From Muribaculaceae bacterium (GTDB taxonomy: Bacteria; Bacteroidota; Bacteroidia; Bacteroidales; Muribaculaceae), in assembly GCA_029051525.1 (NCBI GenBank), contig JAIDKG010000062.1, positions 1 through 61,886 on the forward strand: a DNA stretch of 61,886 nt, in the 5' to 3' direction. A program made the position numbers and the translations under genes. The notes beneath the pieces are model-generated. The model was not told the DNA's origin, searched no databases, and saw only the letters and a list, made by a program, of their open reading frames with translations. How positions within the stretch are numbered: position 1 is the stretch's first letter; each line of letters begins with the position of its first letter. Shown here one piece after another: positions 1 through 8,321 of the stretch.

Positions 1-202
1 GCGCAGGGGGTGGCGGGGTGGCGGTGAGAGTGCCGGCCGATGTATCATCGATCGGGGTGCCCGATACGATTCCTACCCCCTCGGGCAGACCGGGGATAGA
101 ATCAGTGCTCACCTGCTGAGCACTGACGGAGAAGGCTCCTGCCATGAGCAGGAGGAGCAGGAGGAGCCGGAGGCGGATAATATGAGAGGTGGTCGGAATC
201 AT
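1..202 (-). CDS. Partial secreted protein, N-terminal fragment
   Basis: Only the first 67 or so codons are in the window; the gene runs off the left edge. The fragment starts MIPTTSHIIRLRLLLLL and continues through a very Leu-rich hydrophobic stretch to a signal-peptidase-like site (AFSVSAQ), followed by a Ser/Thr/Pro-rich segment, so it is probably exported. Its ATG overlaps the mltG stop codon as ATGA, which implies translational coupling at the 3' end of the hpf-mltG operon. The family cannot be recognised from this much sequence. Confidence 0.6.
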   Translation of the reverse strand, partial: MIPTTSHIIRLRLLLLLLLMAGAFSVSAQQVSTDSIPGLPEGVGIVSGTPIDDTSAGTLTATPPPPA

Positions 203-1269
203 TCTGACGTGATGGAGTCGGTCGGAGCAGTCCGGCTACGGCTTATGCCAAGGGCGTCGAGAGCCTTCTGGTAGCGTCGGGCATTGGCCATGTGGGTTTC
301 GTAATCGGAGGCGAAATTATGGAAGCCGGAGAAATCCTCGCGGGCACACATATAGAGGTCGGAGGAGGGTTCGGAATTGAGGATGGCGTCGATTGTGGGC
401 ACCGATGTGGTGCGTATCGGTCCCGGAGGGAGACCGTAGACGCGATAGGTGTTGTATGGGCCCGGAGCCTGCAGATGCGCGCCTGTGACCCGCTTGATTG
501 TGAAATCATGTAGGGCGTAGCGCACTGTGGGGTCGGCCTGGAGGCGCATGTGGCTGTTGAGGCGGTTGATGTAGAGGCGCCCTATGCGTCCTTTCTCCGA
601 GATCTGGTTGCTCTCCTCATCCACAATCGAGGCGAGCACCATAACTTCGGCCGGAGTGAGGCCGAGAGCCTTGGCCTTGGCTGTGCGCTCCTCATTCCAT
701 ACGCGGCGGTAGTTGGCCCCGACCTTCTCTATGAGCTGGCGCGGGGTATCGGTCCAATAGAGATAGTAGGTATCATTGAGGAAGAGAGAGGGTGCCTGCT
801 CGGTGGTGAGTCCGTAGCTCTTCATAAGGTCGGCATCGGCCAGAGCGGCGCGGAGGTCATCGCCCGAGAAGTCGAACTTGGCGGCTATCCGGTCGGCAAA
901 GGGTAGGAATTCGCGCACACCGTTGATGGTGAGCGTATACTGTGTCTGGGTGCCGCGGGCCAGTATGCGGGCTGCCTCGACGGGCGATGAGCCCTCGGGT
1001 ATGTCGTAGGCACCATAGCGAGAAGAGGGGTCTTTCACCATGGTGCGGAACAGTCGGCCGGTGCGGGCGGCATAGTCGCTGCCGAAGTATTTGGTCAGCG
1101 AGTCGGTGAGATTGGCCGATGTGGCCTCGCGCGGTATCTTGATTATTGCTGCCGAGGCGGTGCCGGTGAGGAAGTAGGGGAGTATGAGCAGTGTGCATGC
1201 CAGAATCAGCACACCGGCCACACCGGCTATCCAGCCCCATATGCGGCGAGATTTAACCTTTGAAGTCAT
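199..1269 (-). CDS. mltG: Endolytic murein transglycosylase MltG
   Basis: This is an inner-membrane lytic transglycosylase that cuts nascent peptidoglycan glycan strands. The 356-residue product starts MTSKVKSRR, has one membrane segment at about residues 10-35, and carries the YceG/MltG fold. The hallmark VMVLASIVDEESN segment contains the catalytic glutamate region, and the conserved YNTYRVYGLPPGPI segment follows. The start at 1269 is chosen because homology and the membrane anchor begin there; it overlaps the end of the upstream aminotransferase gene by 17 bp. The open frame extends further upstream, but that part lies inside the neighbour. The stop overlaps the start of the next, truncated gene. 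Confidence 0.92.
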   Translation of the reverse strand: MTSKVKSRRIWGWIAGVAGVLILACTLLILPYFLTGTASAAIIKIPREATSANLTDSLTKYFGSDYAARTGRLFRTMVKDPSSRYGAYDIPEGSSPVEAARILARGTQTQYTLTINGVREFLPFADRIAAKFDFSGDDLRAALADADLMKSYGLTTEQAPSLFLNDTYYLYWTDTPRQLIEKVGANYRRVWNEERTAKAKALGLTPAEVMVLASIVDEESNQISEKGRIGRLYINRLNSHMRLQADPTVRYALHDFTIKRVTGAHLQAPGPYNTYRVYGLPPGPIRTTSVPTIDAILNSEPSSDLYMCAREDFSGFHNFASDYETHMANARRYQKALDALGISRSRTAPTDSITSE

Positions 1270-2392
1270 TGATAATGCTTGATATGGTGAGGGCCTGAGA
1301 GGCGTTGACATTGGCAATGGGGAGACTGATGAGCGAGTGAGCCAATTCTTCGGTGATGCGCAGCGACTCATGCTCGAAGCGATCCCGGAGGCATGGCTGG
1401 CGGTGAGGGGGCACCGCATAATGGATATCGGTGGCCACACCGCGCTCCGCGAGATGCTCTCTGAGGCGGTCACGCTCCCGGCAGCGCACCACATATTGGT
1501 GCCATACCTGCCGCGAGCCGGCGATTATGTCCGGGCGCCTCACCAGGGGATTGGTGATATTGGCGTCGTAGATGGCGGCTATCTCCCGGCGGCGCTCAGT
1601 CTCCTCATCGAGCATGGGGAGCTTCACGCGCAGGAATGCGGCCTGGATTTCATCGAGACGGTTGTTGTAGCCGGTATAGATGTTGTGGTAGCGGCGGTCG
1701 CAGCCGTAATTGGCCAGAGCGCGCACGGTGGCGGCCAGATTGGAATCGGAGGTGAGCACGGCACCACCATCGCCCAGGGCACCGAGATTCTTGGTGGGGT
1801 AGAAACTGATGGCGGCCGCATCGCCCAATGCTCCGGTGTGGCGGCTTCCCGAGAGCCCGGGAGTGGCGGCTAAGGCACTGATCGACTGGGCATTGTCTTC
1901 AATCAGCAGCAGCCCCCGGTCATGGAGCCGGCGGCAGATCTCCTCATCCCAGCAGGGGGTGCCGTAGAGGTGCACGAGCATCACGGCGCGTGTGGCGGGA
2001 GTGATGAATTCCTCCACGCGCTCCAGGTCGAGATTCAGAGTGGTAGCCGAGGGGGGGGCGAGCACCGGGCGGAGGCCCAGTTCGATGATGGGGAGCAGAG
2101 AGGCTATATAGGTATTGGCCGGCGCAATCACCTCATCACCCTCATGGAGGAGCCCCATCTCCATCCATCCGCGCAGTATCAGGCGGATGGCATCCAGACC
2201 ATTGCTGACACCCACGCAATGGGGGGCACCGCAATAGTCGGCGAGTTCCTGCTCGAAGAGAGCGGTCTCCGAACCGGCCAGAAAACGGCCGGACTCAATC
2301 ACACGCACGGCCGCCTCGATGAGGCGGCCGGCATAGGGTGAAGTCGTATCCTTGAGATCAAGGAACGGAATGTTCTGATTTTCAGTCGACAT
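1253..2392 (-). CDS. DegT/DnrJ/EryC1/StrS-family sugar aminotransferase
   Basis: This is a PLP-dependent sugar-nucleotide aminotransferase of 379 residues starting MSTENQNIPFLDLKD. The family N-terminus (IPFLDLK), the SNGLDAIRLILRG substrate/PLP region, the LIEDNAQ motif and the PLP lysine in SFYPTKNLGALGDGG are all visible. It lies directly downstream of a FdtA-like 3,4-ketoisomerase. The pair is the known arrangement for making dTDP-3-amino-3,6-dideoxyhexoses (FdtB or QdtB role), where the 3-keto product is transaminated at C3. That specificity is inferred from context. No RmlA/RmlB or sugar N-acetyltransferase is present in the window. Confidence 0.88.
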   Translation of the reverse strand: MSTENQNIPFLDLKDTTSPYAGRLIEAAVRVIESGRFLAGSETALFEQELADYCGAPHCVGVSNGLDAIRLILRGWMEMGLLHEGDEVIAPANTYIASLLPIIELGLRPVLAPPSATTLNLDLERVEEFITPATRAVMLVHLYGTPCWDEEICRRLHDRGLLLIEDNAQSISALAATPGLSGSRHTGALGDAAAISFYPTKNLGALGDGGAVLTSDSNLAATVRALANYGCDRRYHNIYTGYNNRLDEIQAAFLRVKLPMLDEETERRREIAAIYDANITNPLVRRPDIIAGSRQVWHQYVVRCRERDRLREHLAERGVATDIHYAVPPHRQPCLRDRFEHESLRITEELAHSLISLPIANVNASQALTISSIINDFKG

Positions 2393-2405
2393 CAGTAGTA
2401 AATGT

Positions 2406-2831
2406 TCATGTAGGGCATGTGCGGGCCATATACTCCAGATATTCCGAATAATCACGGATGTAGTCGGCCTCATCGTAATATTCGGAGCATACCACCAGCA
2501 GAGTGGTGCCCGAAGAGAAGTTGTGCATACTGTCCCACACCCCCGGAGGGATGAGCACACCGGTATTGGCGCGGTTGAGAGTTATCACTCTCTCCTGCCG
2601 GCCATCGGTGAGATGGAGATCCATCGAACCCGAGAGGCAGATCAGCACCTGGCGGTTGTGGCGGTGGGCATGGCCACCTCGCGAAGCACCCCCCGGCACG
2701 TCGTAGATGTAGAACACCCGCTTGATGGCGAAAGGCACATGCACAGCCTCCTCGATAAAGGAGAGATTGCCGCGCGGATCGGATACTTTCGGAAATTCGA
2801 GGATCCTGACGTTGTCGAGTGGAGAGGGCAT
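2406..2831 (-). CDS. Cupin sugar 3,4-ketoisomerase (FdtA/WxcM-like)
   Basis: This 141-residue single-domain cupin belongs to the FdtA/QdtA (WxcM-like) family, which isomerises dTDP-4-keto-6-deoxyglucose to a 3-keto sugar. The PRGNLSFIE segment, the catalytic His-X-His of GGHAHRHNRQ and the VLIPPGVW segment are characteristic. Which epimer it makes (3-keto-fucose or 3-keto-quinovose type) cannot be read from the sequence. Its ATG follows immediately after the hpf stop with zero spacing, and 13 bp separate it from the aminotransferase, so the genes are co-transcribed and probably supply a surface glycan. Confidence 0.88.
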   Translation of the reverse strand: MPSPLDNVRILEFPKVSDPRGNLSFIEEAVHVPFAIKRVFYIYDVPGGASRGGHAHRHNRQVLICLSGSMDLHLTDGRQERVITLNRANTGVLIPPGVWDSMHNFSSGTTLLVVCSEYYDEADYIRDYSEYLEYMARTCPT

Positions 2832-3125
2832 TTACTTCTTCTCTTTGATTTTCTCGAGCTGGCGTTCGAGAGCCTCGATGCAGAGGTCGATAGCCTCTTC
2901 AAATGTGTCGCAGGTCTTCGAGGCGAATACCTCGGGAGTGGCGGGCACGTGGAGTTTGATCTGGGCCTCTTTGTTGCAGGCTGTCTCGGGTTTCACCACT
3001 TTGAGAGTCACTTCGGTCTCCGAGATGAAGTCGAAGCGGCGGAACATACGGTCTACTTTTTTATGGATGAAGCTCTCGAGGCGTTCTGAAATGTCGAAAT
3101 GGACGGCGTTGATTTTAGCTACCAT
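2832..3125 (-). CDS. hpf: Ribosome hibernation promoting factor, short form
   Basis: This 97-residue member of the HPF/RaiA family binds the 30S decoding centre in stationary phase and promotes inactive ribosomes. The beta-alpha-beta-beta-beta-alpha pattern and the VHFDISERLESFIHKKVDRMFRRFD start are typical. It ends in a charged helix (ALERQLEKIKEKK) and lacks the long C-terminal dimerisation domain. It is the first gene of a minus-strand operon and is preceded by a clear -7 box about 50 bp upstream. In many Bacteroidales hpf sits beside rpsU and xerC; here they are about 4 kb away. Confidence 0.93.
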   Translation of the reverse strand: MVAKINAVHFDISERLESFIHKKVDRMFRRFDFISETEVTLKVVKPETACNKEAQIKLHVPATPEVFASKTCDTFEEAIDLCIEALERQLEKIKEKK

Positions 3126-3174
3126 GGCGCATTGTTTTTAGGGTTATAGGTATATGGAGAAGAGGTCTTTGTTG

Positions 3175-3182
3175 CAAAGATA
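3175..3182 (-). promoter_or_regulatory. -7 box of the hpf operon
   Basis: On the minus strand TATCTTTG matches the Bacteroidetes -7 consensus TAnnTTTG. A T/A-rich tract lies upstream, but no good -33 TTTG is seen at the right distance. The leader would be about 45 nt. Confidence 0.6.
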
Positions 3183-3218
3183 ACAAATTTTTTTTAATTG
3201 CGGTTTACATCACCATTT

Positions 3219-3311
3219 TTTTTTCGGTGCAATGGGTGCCGTCGTTGCTAATTCTTGTTGGAGTTTTTTCGGTGCAATGGGTGCCGTCGTTGCTAATTCT
3301 TGTTGGAGTTT
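3219..3311. repeat. 45-bp tandem duplication at the TonB receptor 3' end
   Basis: Two near-perfect copies (about 3219-3266 and 3264-3311) repeat with a period of exactly 45 bp. The second copy contains the last codons and the stop (3293-3295) of the TonB-dependent receptor; the first lies just past the stop. Since 45 is a multiple of 3, the alternative minus frame reads through both copies as a 15-residue repeat (LQQELATTAPIAPKK). Confidence 0.9.
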
Positions 3312-5623
3312 CCGCCCGATACATTCTCTTCTGTCAGGCGAGAGGCGGTGCGCTTCACATCGACGCTGAGTCCGCCCAGACGCCAGGAGATGTTGAGGCC
3401 GAACGACCATTGGCGATAGCGTGTGTAAGAATTGACGGCTGCTGTCTCCGACACCTGGTTCCACCCGCTCTTGCGGTGGGTGGGGAAGAGGTTGTTGAGG
3501 CTGAAATCGACCGACAACCGGTCATCCTTGAGGAAAGATCGTCCCACTCCGAGTGAATAATAATACCAGGAATCGCCATCCGTCTGAAGGTCAACCCACG
3601 GACTGCCATAGCCGCCGTAGAGACTGATGCGCAGTCGGCAGGGGAGTGTGTAGTCGGCGTTGGCATTGACGGTGGTGCGCCAGTTTACCTTATGGGCCGA
3701 GAGGAACTCTGATTCAGCCTTTATGTTGGTGTAGTCTTCCGAGAGGTAGAGGCCGAAGTTGAGGTCGTTGGTCACGCGCCAGTTGAGGTTGAGGTCGAAA
3801 CGCACATTGTTATAATGGCCCACATTGGCATAGGTGGTCTGCACTATTCCGGGGAGGTCGGGGGTGGAGAAAATCACGTCGGTCACGGCATTGGTCGAGA
3901 AATAGTAGGTGGTCTTGAACGATCCGGTCAGCGCGTGGTTGTAGTTGGAATAGGCCAGAGAGAGATTATGGCTCTTCTCGCTCTTGAGGTCGGGATTGCC
4001 ATAGCTTATGGAGCCGGGATTCATAGTGTTGCGGTAGGGGTTGAGCACTCCTATGCCGGGGCGCGAGATGCGCATCTGATAGCCGGCGCGCAGATTCTGT
4101 GCGCCACCCCAGCTGAAGCTGGCCGAGGCATCGGGCACCCAGTCGTTGAAGCGGTTGGTGAAGTCGGTGTAGCCTTCGGGGGCGATGCGGTAGTTGATAC
4201 CGCGGCGGGTGTATTCATAGCGGAGTCCGGTGCGCACGTTCCATTTGCCGTAGGTGCCGGTATAGGATGCGTAGAGGGCCGCGATGTCGTCAAACTGCCG
4301 CATGTCGACATGGTCGGCCTCATCGATGGCCATATCTTCGCGTGAGGGACCATACCATGGGGCGCTGTTGCTGTCGGCGCGGCGGAAGTTTGCCTTGCCT
4401 CCGGCCTCGAGGAGATGGTGCTCGTTGAAGGGATTGGTGTAGTCAAGCTGCAGGATATGCGAATCCTGCGACGAACTGCGCTCGTTGGAACTCCACACAT
4501 AGTCGATGTCGGGATAATTCACTACGTCGGAAGTGTGGATATAGGAATCGTTGCCGTCGCTGTTGTGATTCAGCGAGTAGGAGAATACGAGCGTATGGTC
4601 GCGACGACCGAATGTGTGCTGGTATGAGAGGATGGTGCCGATACCCGAGCCGCTGTAGCCGGTCTCGAAGTCGCGGCCTATATGCCATACCGGATGGCCG
4701 CCGATGTCGGTCATGTCGATAAGTTCGCGGGCATCAGAGTTATATATGTGGCGGCGCCCGTTGAGGCCGAGAGTGAAGAGGTTGAGAGTGTCGGGCTCCC
4801 ACGAGAGATTGAATCCTCCGCCGAGATAATAGCCGGTGTTGGTGCTTGTGGTGTGCGACTCACGGAGATATTGCGTCGGGTCGGCGAAATTGGTGGTTGT
4901 GGATTCCTGCTCATAGCGGTTGCCGGAATGGAAGCAGGAGTTGTTGTAGGAGAGGTCGGCGCTGGCCGTCACCTTCCCGGCCTTTGCGCGGCCATAGAGA
5001 TAGGCGCCGAGACCGTTGTTGTTGGCAAAGGCTCCGATATTGGCCAGATAGCCTTCGAGAGCCTGGCGCGACTGGGTGACGATATTCAGTATGCCACCCG
5101 TGCCCTCAGCCTCATATTTGGCACCCGGCTCGGAGATTACCTCGATTTTCTGTATTGTGGCGGCCGGCATCGATTTCAGAATGGTCTTTATGTCGCCGCT
5201 GAGCATGGGGTCTTCCTTGCCGTTGAGGAAAATCTTGAAACTTGACTGGCCGTTGACTTTTACGTTCTCCTGGGCATCGACAGTGACCCCGGGCACTTTG
5301 CGCAGAATGTCGAGGGTGCTCGATGATTTGGCCTCGGGGTCTTCGGTCACATTATATGTGAGTTTGGCACCGTCGCTCTGCACCAGCGCAGCGCGGGCGG
5401 TGACCACCAGGTCGTCGAGTGTGGTGTCGTAGAGCACCGAGTCGGGAAGCTGCTCCTCCTCATCATAGGTCGCTGCCGGCGCTTGAGCCGGTGAGGCTGC
5501 GGAGGCTTCGCGCGACTCTGCATCGGGTAGGGCATGAGCCGACGCTGAGTAAGGGAGAGCACACATAGCGGCCAGCAGACCGCTGCCGAAAAGGTATATA
5601 TATGTGTTGCGTGGAATTTTCAT
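3293..5623 (-). CDS. TonB-dependent receptor, beta-barrel family
   Basis: This 776-residue outer-membrane receptor has a signal peptide (residues 1-29, ending ASA), a TonB-box-like LDDLVVTARA at about 70, and a plug with the LDILRKVPGVTV, IFLNGKEDP, IEVISEPGAKYEAEGTGGILNIV signature. A long barrel of aromatic-rich strands follows. It belongs to the 'outer membrane protein beta-barrel' group of TonB receptors in Bacteroidetes. It lacks the usual N-terminal carboxypeptidase-regulatory domain and has no SusD partner next to it, so the substrate is unknown. The last 25 or so residues are a hydrophilic tail after the final strand, and the 45-bp duplication falls there. A canonical promoter lies 43 bp upstream. 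Confidence 0.9.
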   Translation of the reverse strand: MKIPRNTYIYLFGSGLLAAMCALPYSASAHALPDAESREASAASPAQAPAATYDEEEQLPDSVLYDTTLDDLVVTARAALVQSDGAKLTYNVTEDPEAKSSSTLDILRKVPGVTVDAQENVKVNGQSSFKIFLNGKEDPMLSGDIKTILKSMPAATIQKIEVISEPGAKYEAEGTGGILNIVTQSRQALEGYLANIGAFANNNGLGAYLYGRAKAGKVTASADLSYNNSCFHSGNRYEQESTTTNFADPTQYLRESHTTSTNTGYYLGGGFNLSWEPDTLNLFTLGLNGRRHIYNSDARELIDMTDIGGHPVWHIGRDFETGYSGSGIGTILSYQHTFGRRDHTLVFSYSLNHNSDGNDSYIHTSDVVNYPDIDYVWSSNERSSSQDSHILQLDYTNPFNEHHLLEAGGKANFRRADSNSAPWYGPSREDMAIDEADHVDMRQFDDIAALYASYTGTYGKWNVRTGLRYEYTRRGINYRIAPEGYTDFTNRFNDWVPDASASFSWGGAQNLRAGYQMRISRPGIGVLNPYRNTMNPGSISYGNPDLKSEKSHNLSLAYSNYNHALTGSFKTTYYFSTNAVTDVIFSTPDLPGIVQTTYANVGHYNNVRFDLNLNWRVTNDLNFGLYLSEDYTNIKAESEFLSAHKVNWRTTVNANADYTLPCRLRISLYGGYGSPWVDLQTDGDSWYYYSLGVGRSFLKDDRLSVDFSLNNLFPTHRKSGWNQVSETAAVNSYTRYRQWSFGLNISWRLGGLSVDVKRTASRLTEENVSGGNSNKN

Positions 5624-5665
5624 TCGTAGGATAGGTTGTATTTGTGGAATTCAATTTATTGCTTG

Positions 5666-5697
5666 CAAATGTAGTCGCAATAATCGAAAATATCAAA
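5666..5697 (-). promoter_or_regulatory. Promoter of the TonB receptor gene
   Basis: On the minus strand TTTG (5697-5694), a 20-nt spacer, then TACATTTG (5673-5666): an exact match to the Bacteroidetes housekeeping promoter. The leader is about 35 nt. Confidence 0.75.
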
Positions 5698-5842
5698 TAA
5701 ATTGCCGTGAAAATTCAGTGTGCTGCTTATGAAAATCGGCTGCTGCTGGCAAAATGTCCGATAACGGACGATTGTGCCGACAGCGCCGACCGAAAACGTA
5801 CATCCCCCACGCCACACCACCAACAACTGCCTGAACGCTCTC

Positions 5843-6826
5843 TTAGAGTTGCGAGGGGAGCATTCCGGGGTGGAGGCGGAGGAATTCATCGTGACGGCGG
5901 ATGGCTTCGGCGCGGTAGCGGGCGGCCTGGAGGCGGGCGGTGTCGGAGTCGGACCGGATTAGGGGGCGGTGGGCGAGGGCGCGGGTGATGCGTTCGCCTT
6001 GGGCGAGGAGGTCGCGGGATTCGGGGGTGAGGTAGCGGTCGGTGAATTTCTGCCAGATGTAGTCGACGGCTTCATCGGAGGGGTGGACGAGGTCGGAGGC
6101 GTAGAAGCGGTAGTCGCGGAGGTCGTCGGTGAGAATTTCGTAGGATGGGAAGTATTCGGTGTCGGGGAGTGTGGCGCACAGCTCTTCGCAGGCGAGCTGG
6201 AGGATGGCTTTGGATCGGCAGTTGCCTTCAAAACCATCTTTGAGATGGCGTATTGGGCTGACGGTCAGGATTATGCGGATGTCGGGTGCGAGGCGGCGGA
6301 GCAGGGTGGCAGTGTGCTGCCAACGTTGGGTTATCTCGCTGACCGTGAGTCGGCGGCGCAGGAATGTCGATGCGGGGAATTTATGGCAGTTTGCCACGGT
6401 GTGGCCCGGTTCGGAGGCAAGTTCGTAAACCCATGCTGTGCCGAAGGTCACAATAAGGGCTTGTGCGGCGGTGAGGCTGTCGTGGAGTGAGTGGAAAGAG
6501 TGGTTGAGACGGTGCAGAGTCTCGGCGTGGCTGTAGCTGGTGGCCGAAGAATCGGTGAGCCACGACATGAAGAGATTCTCGCGCGAGGTTATCGAGTCGG
6601 CAAGCATCGGGGCGGCGGAGTCGATGCTGATGGCTCTCTCCAGCGTGTCGGCGATGGAGAGGGGGTTGTAGAGCACTCCGCATATGTTGGGGCGAGCGTC
6701 CCACATCGAGCTTCGCATTCTTGAGCCTATCGACTGAGTGAAGCAGGAGCCGAGCAATACAACCGGTTTCTCCGGGTCGAGTGGAAATTGGGATGGGGAG
6801 AGGTTGAGTTCGGTGCGGAATTTCAT
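5843..6826 (-). CDS. GSCFA domain protein
   Basis: This 327-residue protein belongs to the GSCFA family (GDSL/SGNH-like), named for the motif seen here as VVLLGSCFTQSIG at residues 22-34. Further SGNH-like features are the LIVTFGTAWVYE block and the DLVHPSDEAVDYIWQKF block carrying the Asp-x-x-His pair near the C-terminus. Members are predicted esterases or acyl hydrolases; the substrate is unknown. The start MKFRTELNLS is chosen by homology, 19 bp after the xerC-like stop, so the two are probably co-transcribed. Confidence 0.88.
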   Translation of the reverse strand: MKFRTELNLSPSQFPLDPEKPVVLLGSCFTQSIGSRMRSSMWDARPNICGVLYNPLSIADTLERAISIDSAAPMLADSITSRENLFMSWLTDSSATSYSHAETLHRLNHSFHSLHDSLTAAQALIVTFGTAWVYELASEPGHTVANCHKFPASTFLRRRLTVSEITQRWQHTATLLRRLAPDIRIILTVSPIRHLKDGFEGNCRSKAILQLACEELCATLPDTEYFPSYEILTDDLRDYRFYASDLVHPSDEAVDYIWQKFTDRYLTPESRDLLAQGERITRALAHRPLIRSDSDTARLQAARYRAEAIRRHDEFLRLHPGMLPSQL

Positions 6827-6845
6827 TGTGGGAGGGGATGCGTGG

Positions 6846-7757
6846 TTAATTCTTCTCTTCGGATTCACTGCCGGATTTCCCGGCGGCGCGGGGATGGGCG
6901 GCGGTGTAGGCGCGTTTGAGGTCGGAGGTCTGGAGATGGGTGTAGATCTGTGTTGTGGCCAGAGAGGCATGGCCGAGTATGGCGCGCACACTGTTGAGGT
7001 CGGCGCCGCCGTTGAGCATGGCGGTGGCGAAAGTGTGGCGCAGGGTGTGGGGTGATTTGCGACCGGCTTTTTCGGTGCGCAAGAGTCGCTTGATGGTTAT
7101 CTCGAGGTTTGGGGCCGACATTGCGCCATGCATTGTGGCGATTATGGGGCGTGGCTCTGGGAGATTAGGCCAGGTCTGGTCGCGGAGGGTCTGCCAGGTG
7201 GCTATTTCGGAGGCGAGCTGTGGAGCTATGGGGATCACGCGTTCTTTTCGGCCTTTGCCTAAGACCCGGATCTGGAGGTGAGAGATGGAGAGGTCGGTGA
7301 GGCTCAGAAGTTCGGAGCGTCGCAGACCGGTGGCGTAGAGTAGGTGGAGGATAAGATGGTCGCGCAGGGCTGTGAGAGGCGCATCGGCGGGAAGGGGCTC
7401 CAGGATGCGCTCCATGTCGGCATCGCGCACGAAGTCGGGGAGGGGTTTGGGAAGTTTGGCGAGCACCACTGCCGAAGCCGGATTGGAGGGTATAAGCTTG
7501 CGGCGGCATAGGAAGCGGAAGAAAGCGCGTAGGCTCTGGGTCTTTCGGCGCAGTGAAGCGGGAGAGAGTCCCTGGTCGGCCAGAATGGAGAGCCATCGGC
7601 GTATGTGAGGAGTGGTCACCTCTTCGGGATTGAAGGTGGCGGCCGGGTCGGCGCAGAAGAATGCGGCGAATTGCCGCAGGTCGCGTTCGTAGGCTTCGAC
7701 GGTATGGTCGGAGCGGTAGAGCTCGTGGCGGAGGTAGTTCAGAAAGTCTTGGATCAT
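6846..7757 (-). CDS. xerC: Tyrosine site-specific recombinase, XerC/XerD type
   Basis: This 303-residue tyrosine recombinase starts MIQDFLNYLRHEL. It has a SAM-like core-binding N-terminal domain (about 1-90) and a catalytic domain with the full set of residues: Arg in YATGLRRSELL, Lys in LGKGRKERVIPI, His-x-x-Arg in HTLRHTFAT, His in GHASLATT and the Tyr nucleophile in TQIYTH. Size and lack of extra domains fit a chromosome-dimer-resolution Xer protein rather than a phage or integrative-element integrase. XerC versus XerD cannot be settled from one protein. Proximity to rpsU, about 160 bp upstream, is a common Bacteroidales arrangement. Confidence 0.9.
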   Translation of the reverse strand: MIQDFLNYLRHELYRSDHTVEAYERDLRQFAAFFCADPAATFNPEEVTTPHIRRWLSILADQGLSPASLRRKTQSLRAFFRFLCRRKLIPSNPASAVVLAKLPKPLPDFVRDADMERILEPLPADAPLTALRDHLILHLLYATGLRRSELLSLTDLSISHLQIRVLGKGRKERVIPIAPQLASEIATWQTLRDQTWPNLPEPRPIIATMHGAMSAPNLEITIKRLLRTEKAGRKSPHTLRHTFATAMLNGGADLNSVRAILGHASLATTQIYTHLQTSDLKRAYTAAHPRAAGKSGSESEEKN

Positions 7758-7814
7758 GCGAGGTGGAGTCCGTAGGCTTAAGGGGAGAGAGAGGGAGGGT
7801 GATTGAGAGTGATG

Positions 7815-7862
7815 GTAAAATAAAAATCGGCATGGGGAGCTTAGAGTAAGCAACCCACACCG
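7815..7862 (-). terminator. Intrinsic terminator after rpsU
   Basis: On the minus strand CGGTGTGGG pairs with CCCATGCCG (9 bp with two G-U) around a small inner hairpin, followed by ATTTTTATTTTA. It separates rpsU from the xerC-like gene. Confidence 0.7.
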
Positions 7863-7918
7863 ACCTTTATGGCTTTGAGAAAAATTTCAGTTCGCGCCGA
7901 GAATGGCGATGCGCCGAT

Positions 7919-8113
7919 TTACTGCTCGGCCTCCTGACGCAGCTGCTGCACGTAGACAGCCTTCATCATCTTCTTGCGGTTGGCCACGCTGGGCTTCTCG
8001 AAAGCCTGACGGCTGCGGAGTTCCTTTACAATACCGGTTTTTTCAAATTTGCGTTTGAATTTCTTGAGAGCTCTCTCAATGTTTTCGCCTTCTTTTACTT
8101 GTACGATTATCAT
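7919..8113 (-). CDS. rpsU: 30S ribosomal protein bS21
   Basis: This 64-residue basic protein (MIIVQVKEGENIERALKKFKRKFEKTG) is full-length bS21 of the small-subunit platform. In Bacteroidetes, bS21 helps sequester the 16S anti-Shine-Dalgarno sequence. The region before its ATG is A/T-rich with no SD-like sequence, unlike the strong SD reported for rpsU in some Flavobacteriia. It has a canonical promoter about 75 bp upstream and a terminator downstream, so it looks monocistronic. Confidence 0.97.
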   Translation of the reverse strand: MIIVQVKEGENIERALKKFKRKFEKTGIVKELRSRQAFEKPSVANRKKMMKAVYVQQLRQEAEQ

Positions 8114-8189
8114 TTTTCTTGATTAATTGATTTGCTTGATTATGGTGTGCTGAATGCCACAGATATGGTCAGGGCACACAACGCGAGTG

Positions 8190-8220
8190 CAAAATTATGC
8201 AATTCAATTGTTTTGACAAA
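8190..8220 (-). promoter_or_regulatory. rpsU promoter
   Basis: On the minus strand TTTG (8220-8217), a 19-nt spacer, then TAATTTTG (8197-8190), matching the Bacteroidetes consensus. The leader is about 70 nt. Confidence 0.75.
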
Positions 8221-8321
8221 ATTTTTCGGGAAAAAAATCTCGTTTTGCCCCGATTTTATGGTGTTTTTTAGGAAATTAGCCCTTCGGCACCCATTAGAGA
8301 GGGCGCCGAAGGGGATAAAAG

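Noticed and set aside
3210..3464. Minus-strand 84-codon frame with 15-residue repeats
   Set aside because: It lies within the 3' end of the TonB receptor gene in another frame and is explained by the 45-bp tandem duplication.
6846..7757. Integrase of a mobile element
   Set aside because: The protein has the size and motifs of a housekeeping Xer recombinase, and there is no attachment site or tRNA-adjacent cargo around it.
8114..8140. Strong Shine-Dalgarno before rpsU
   Set aside because: Sought because of reports in Flavobacteriia, but the sequence is A/T-rich without GGAGG.
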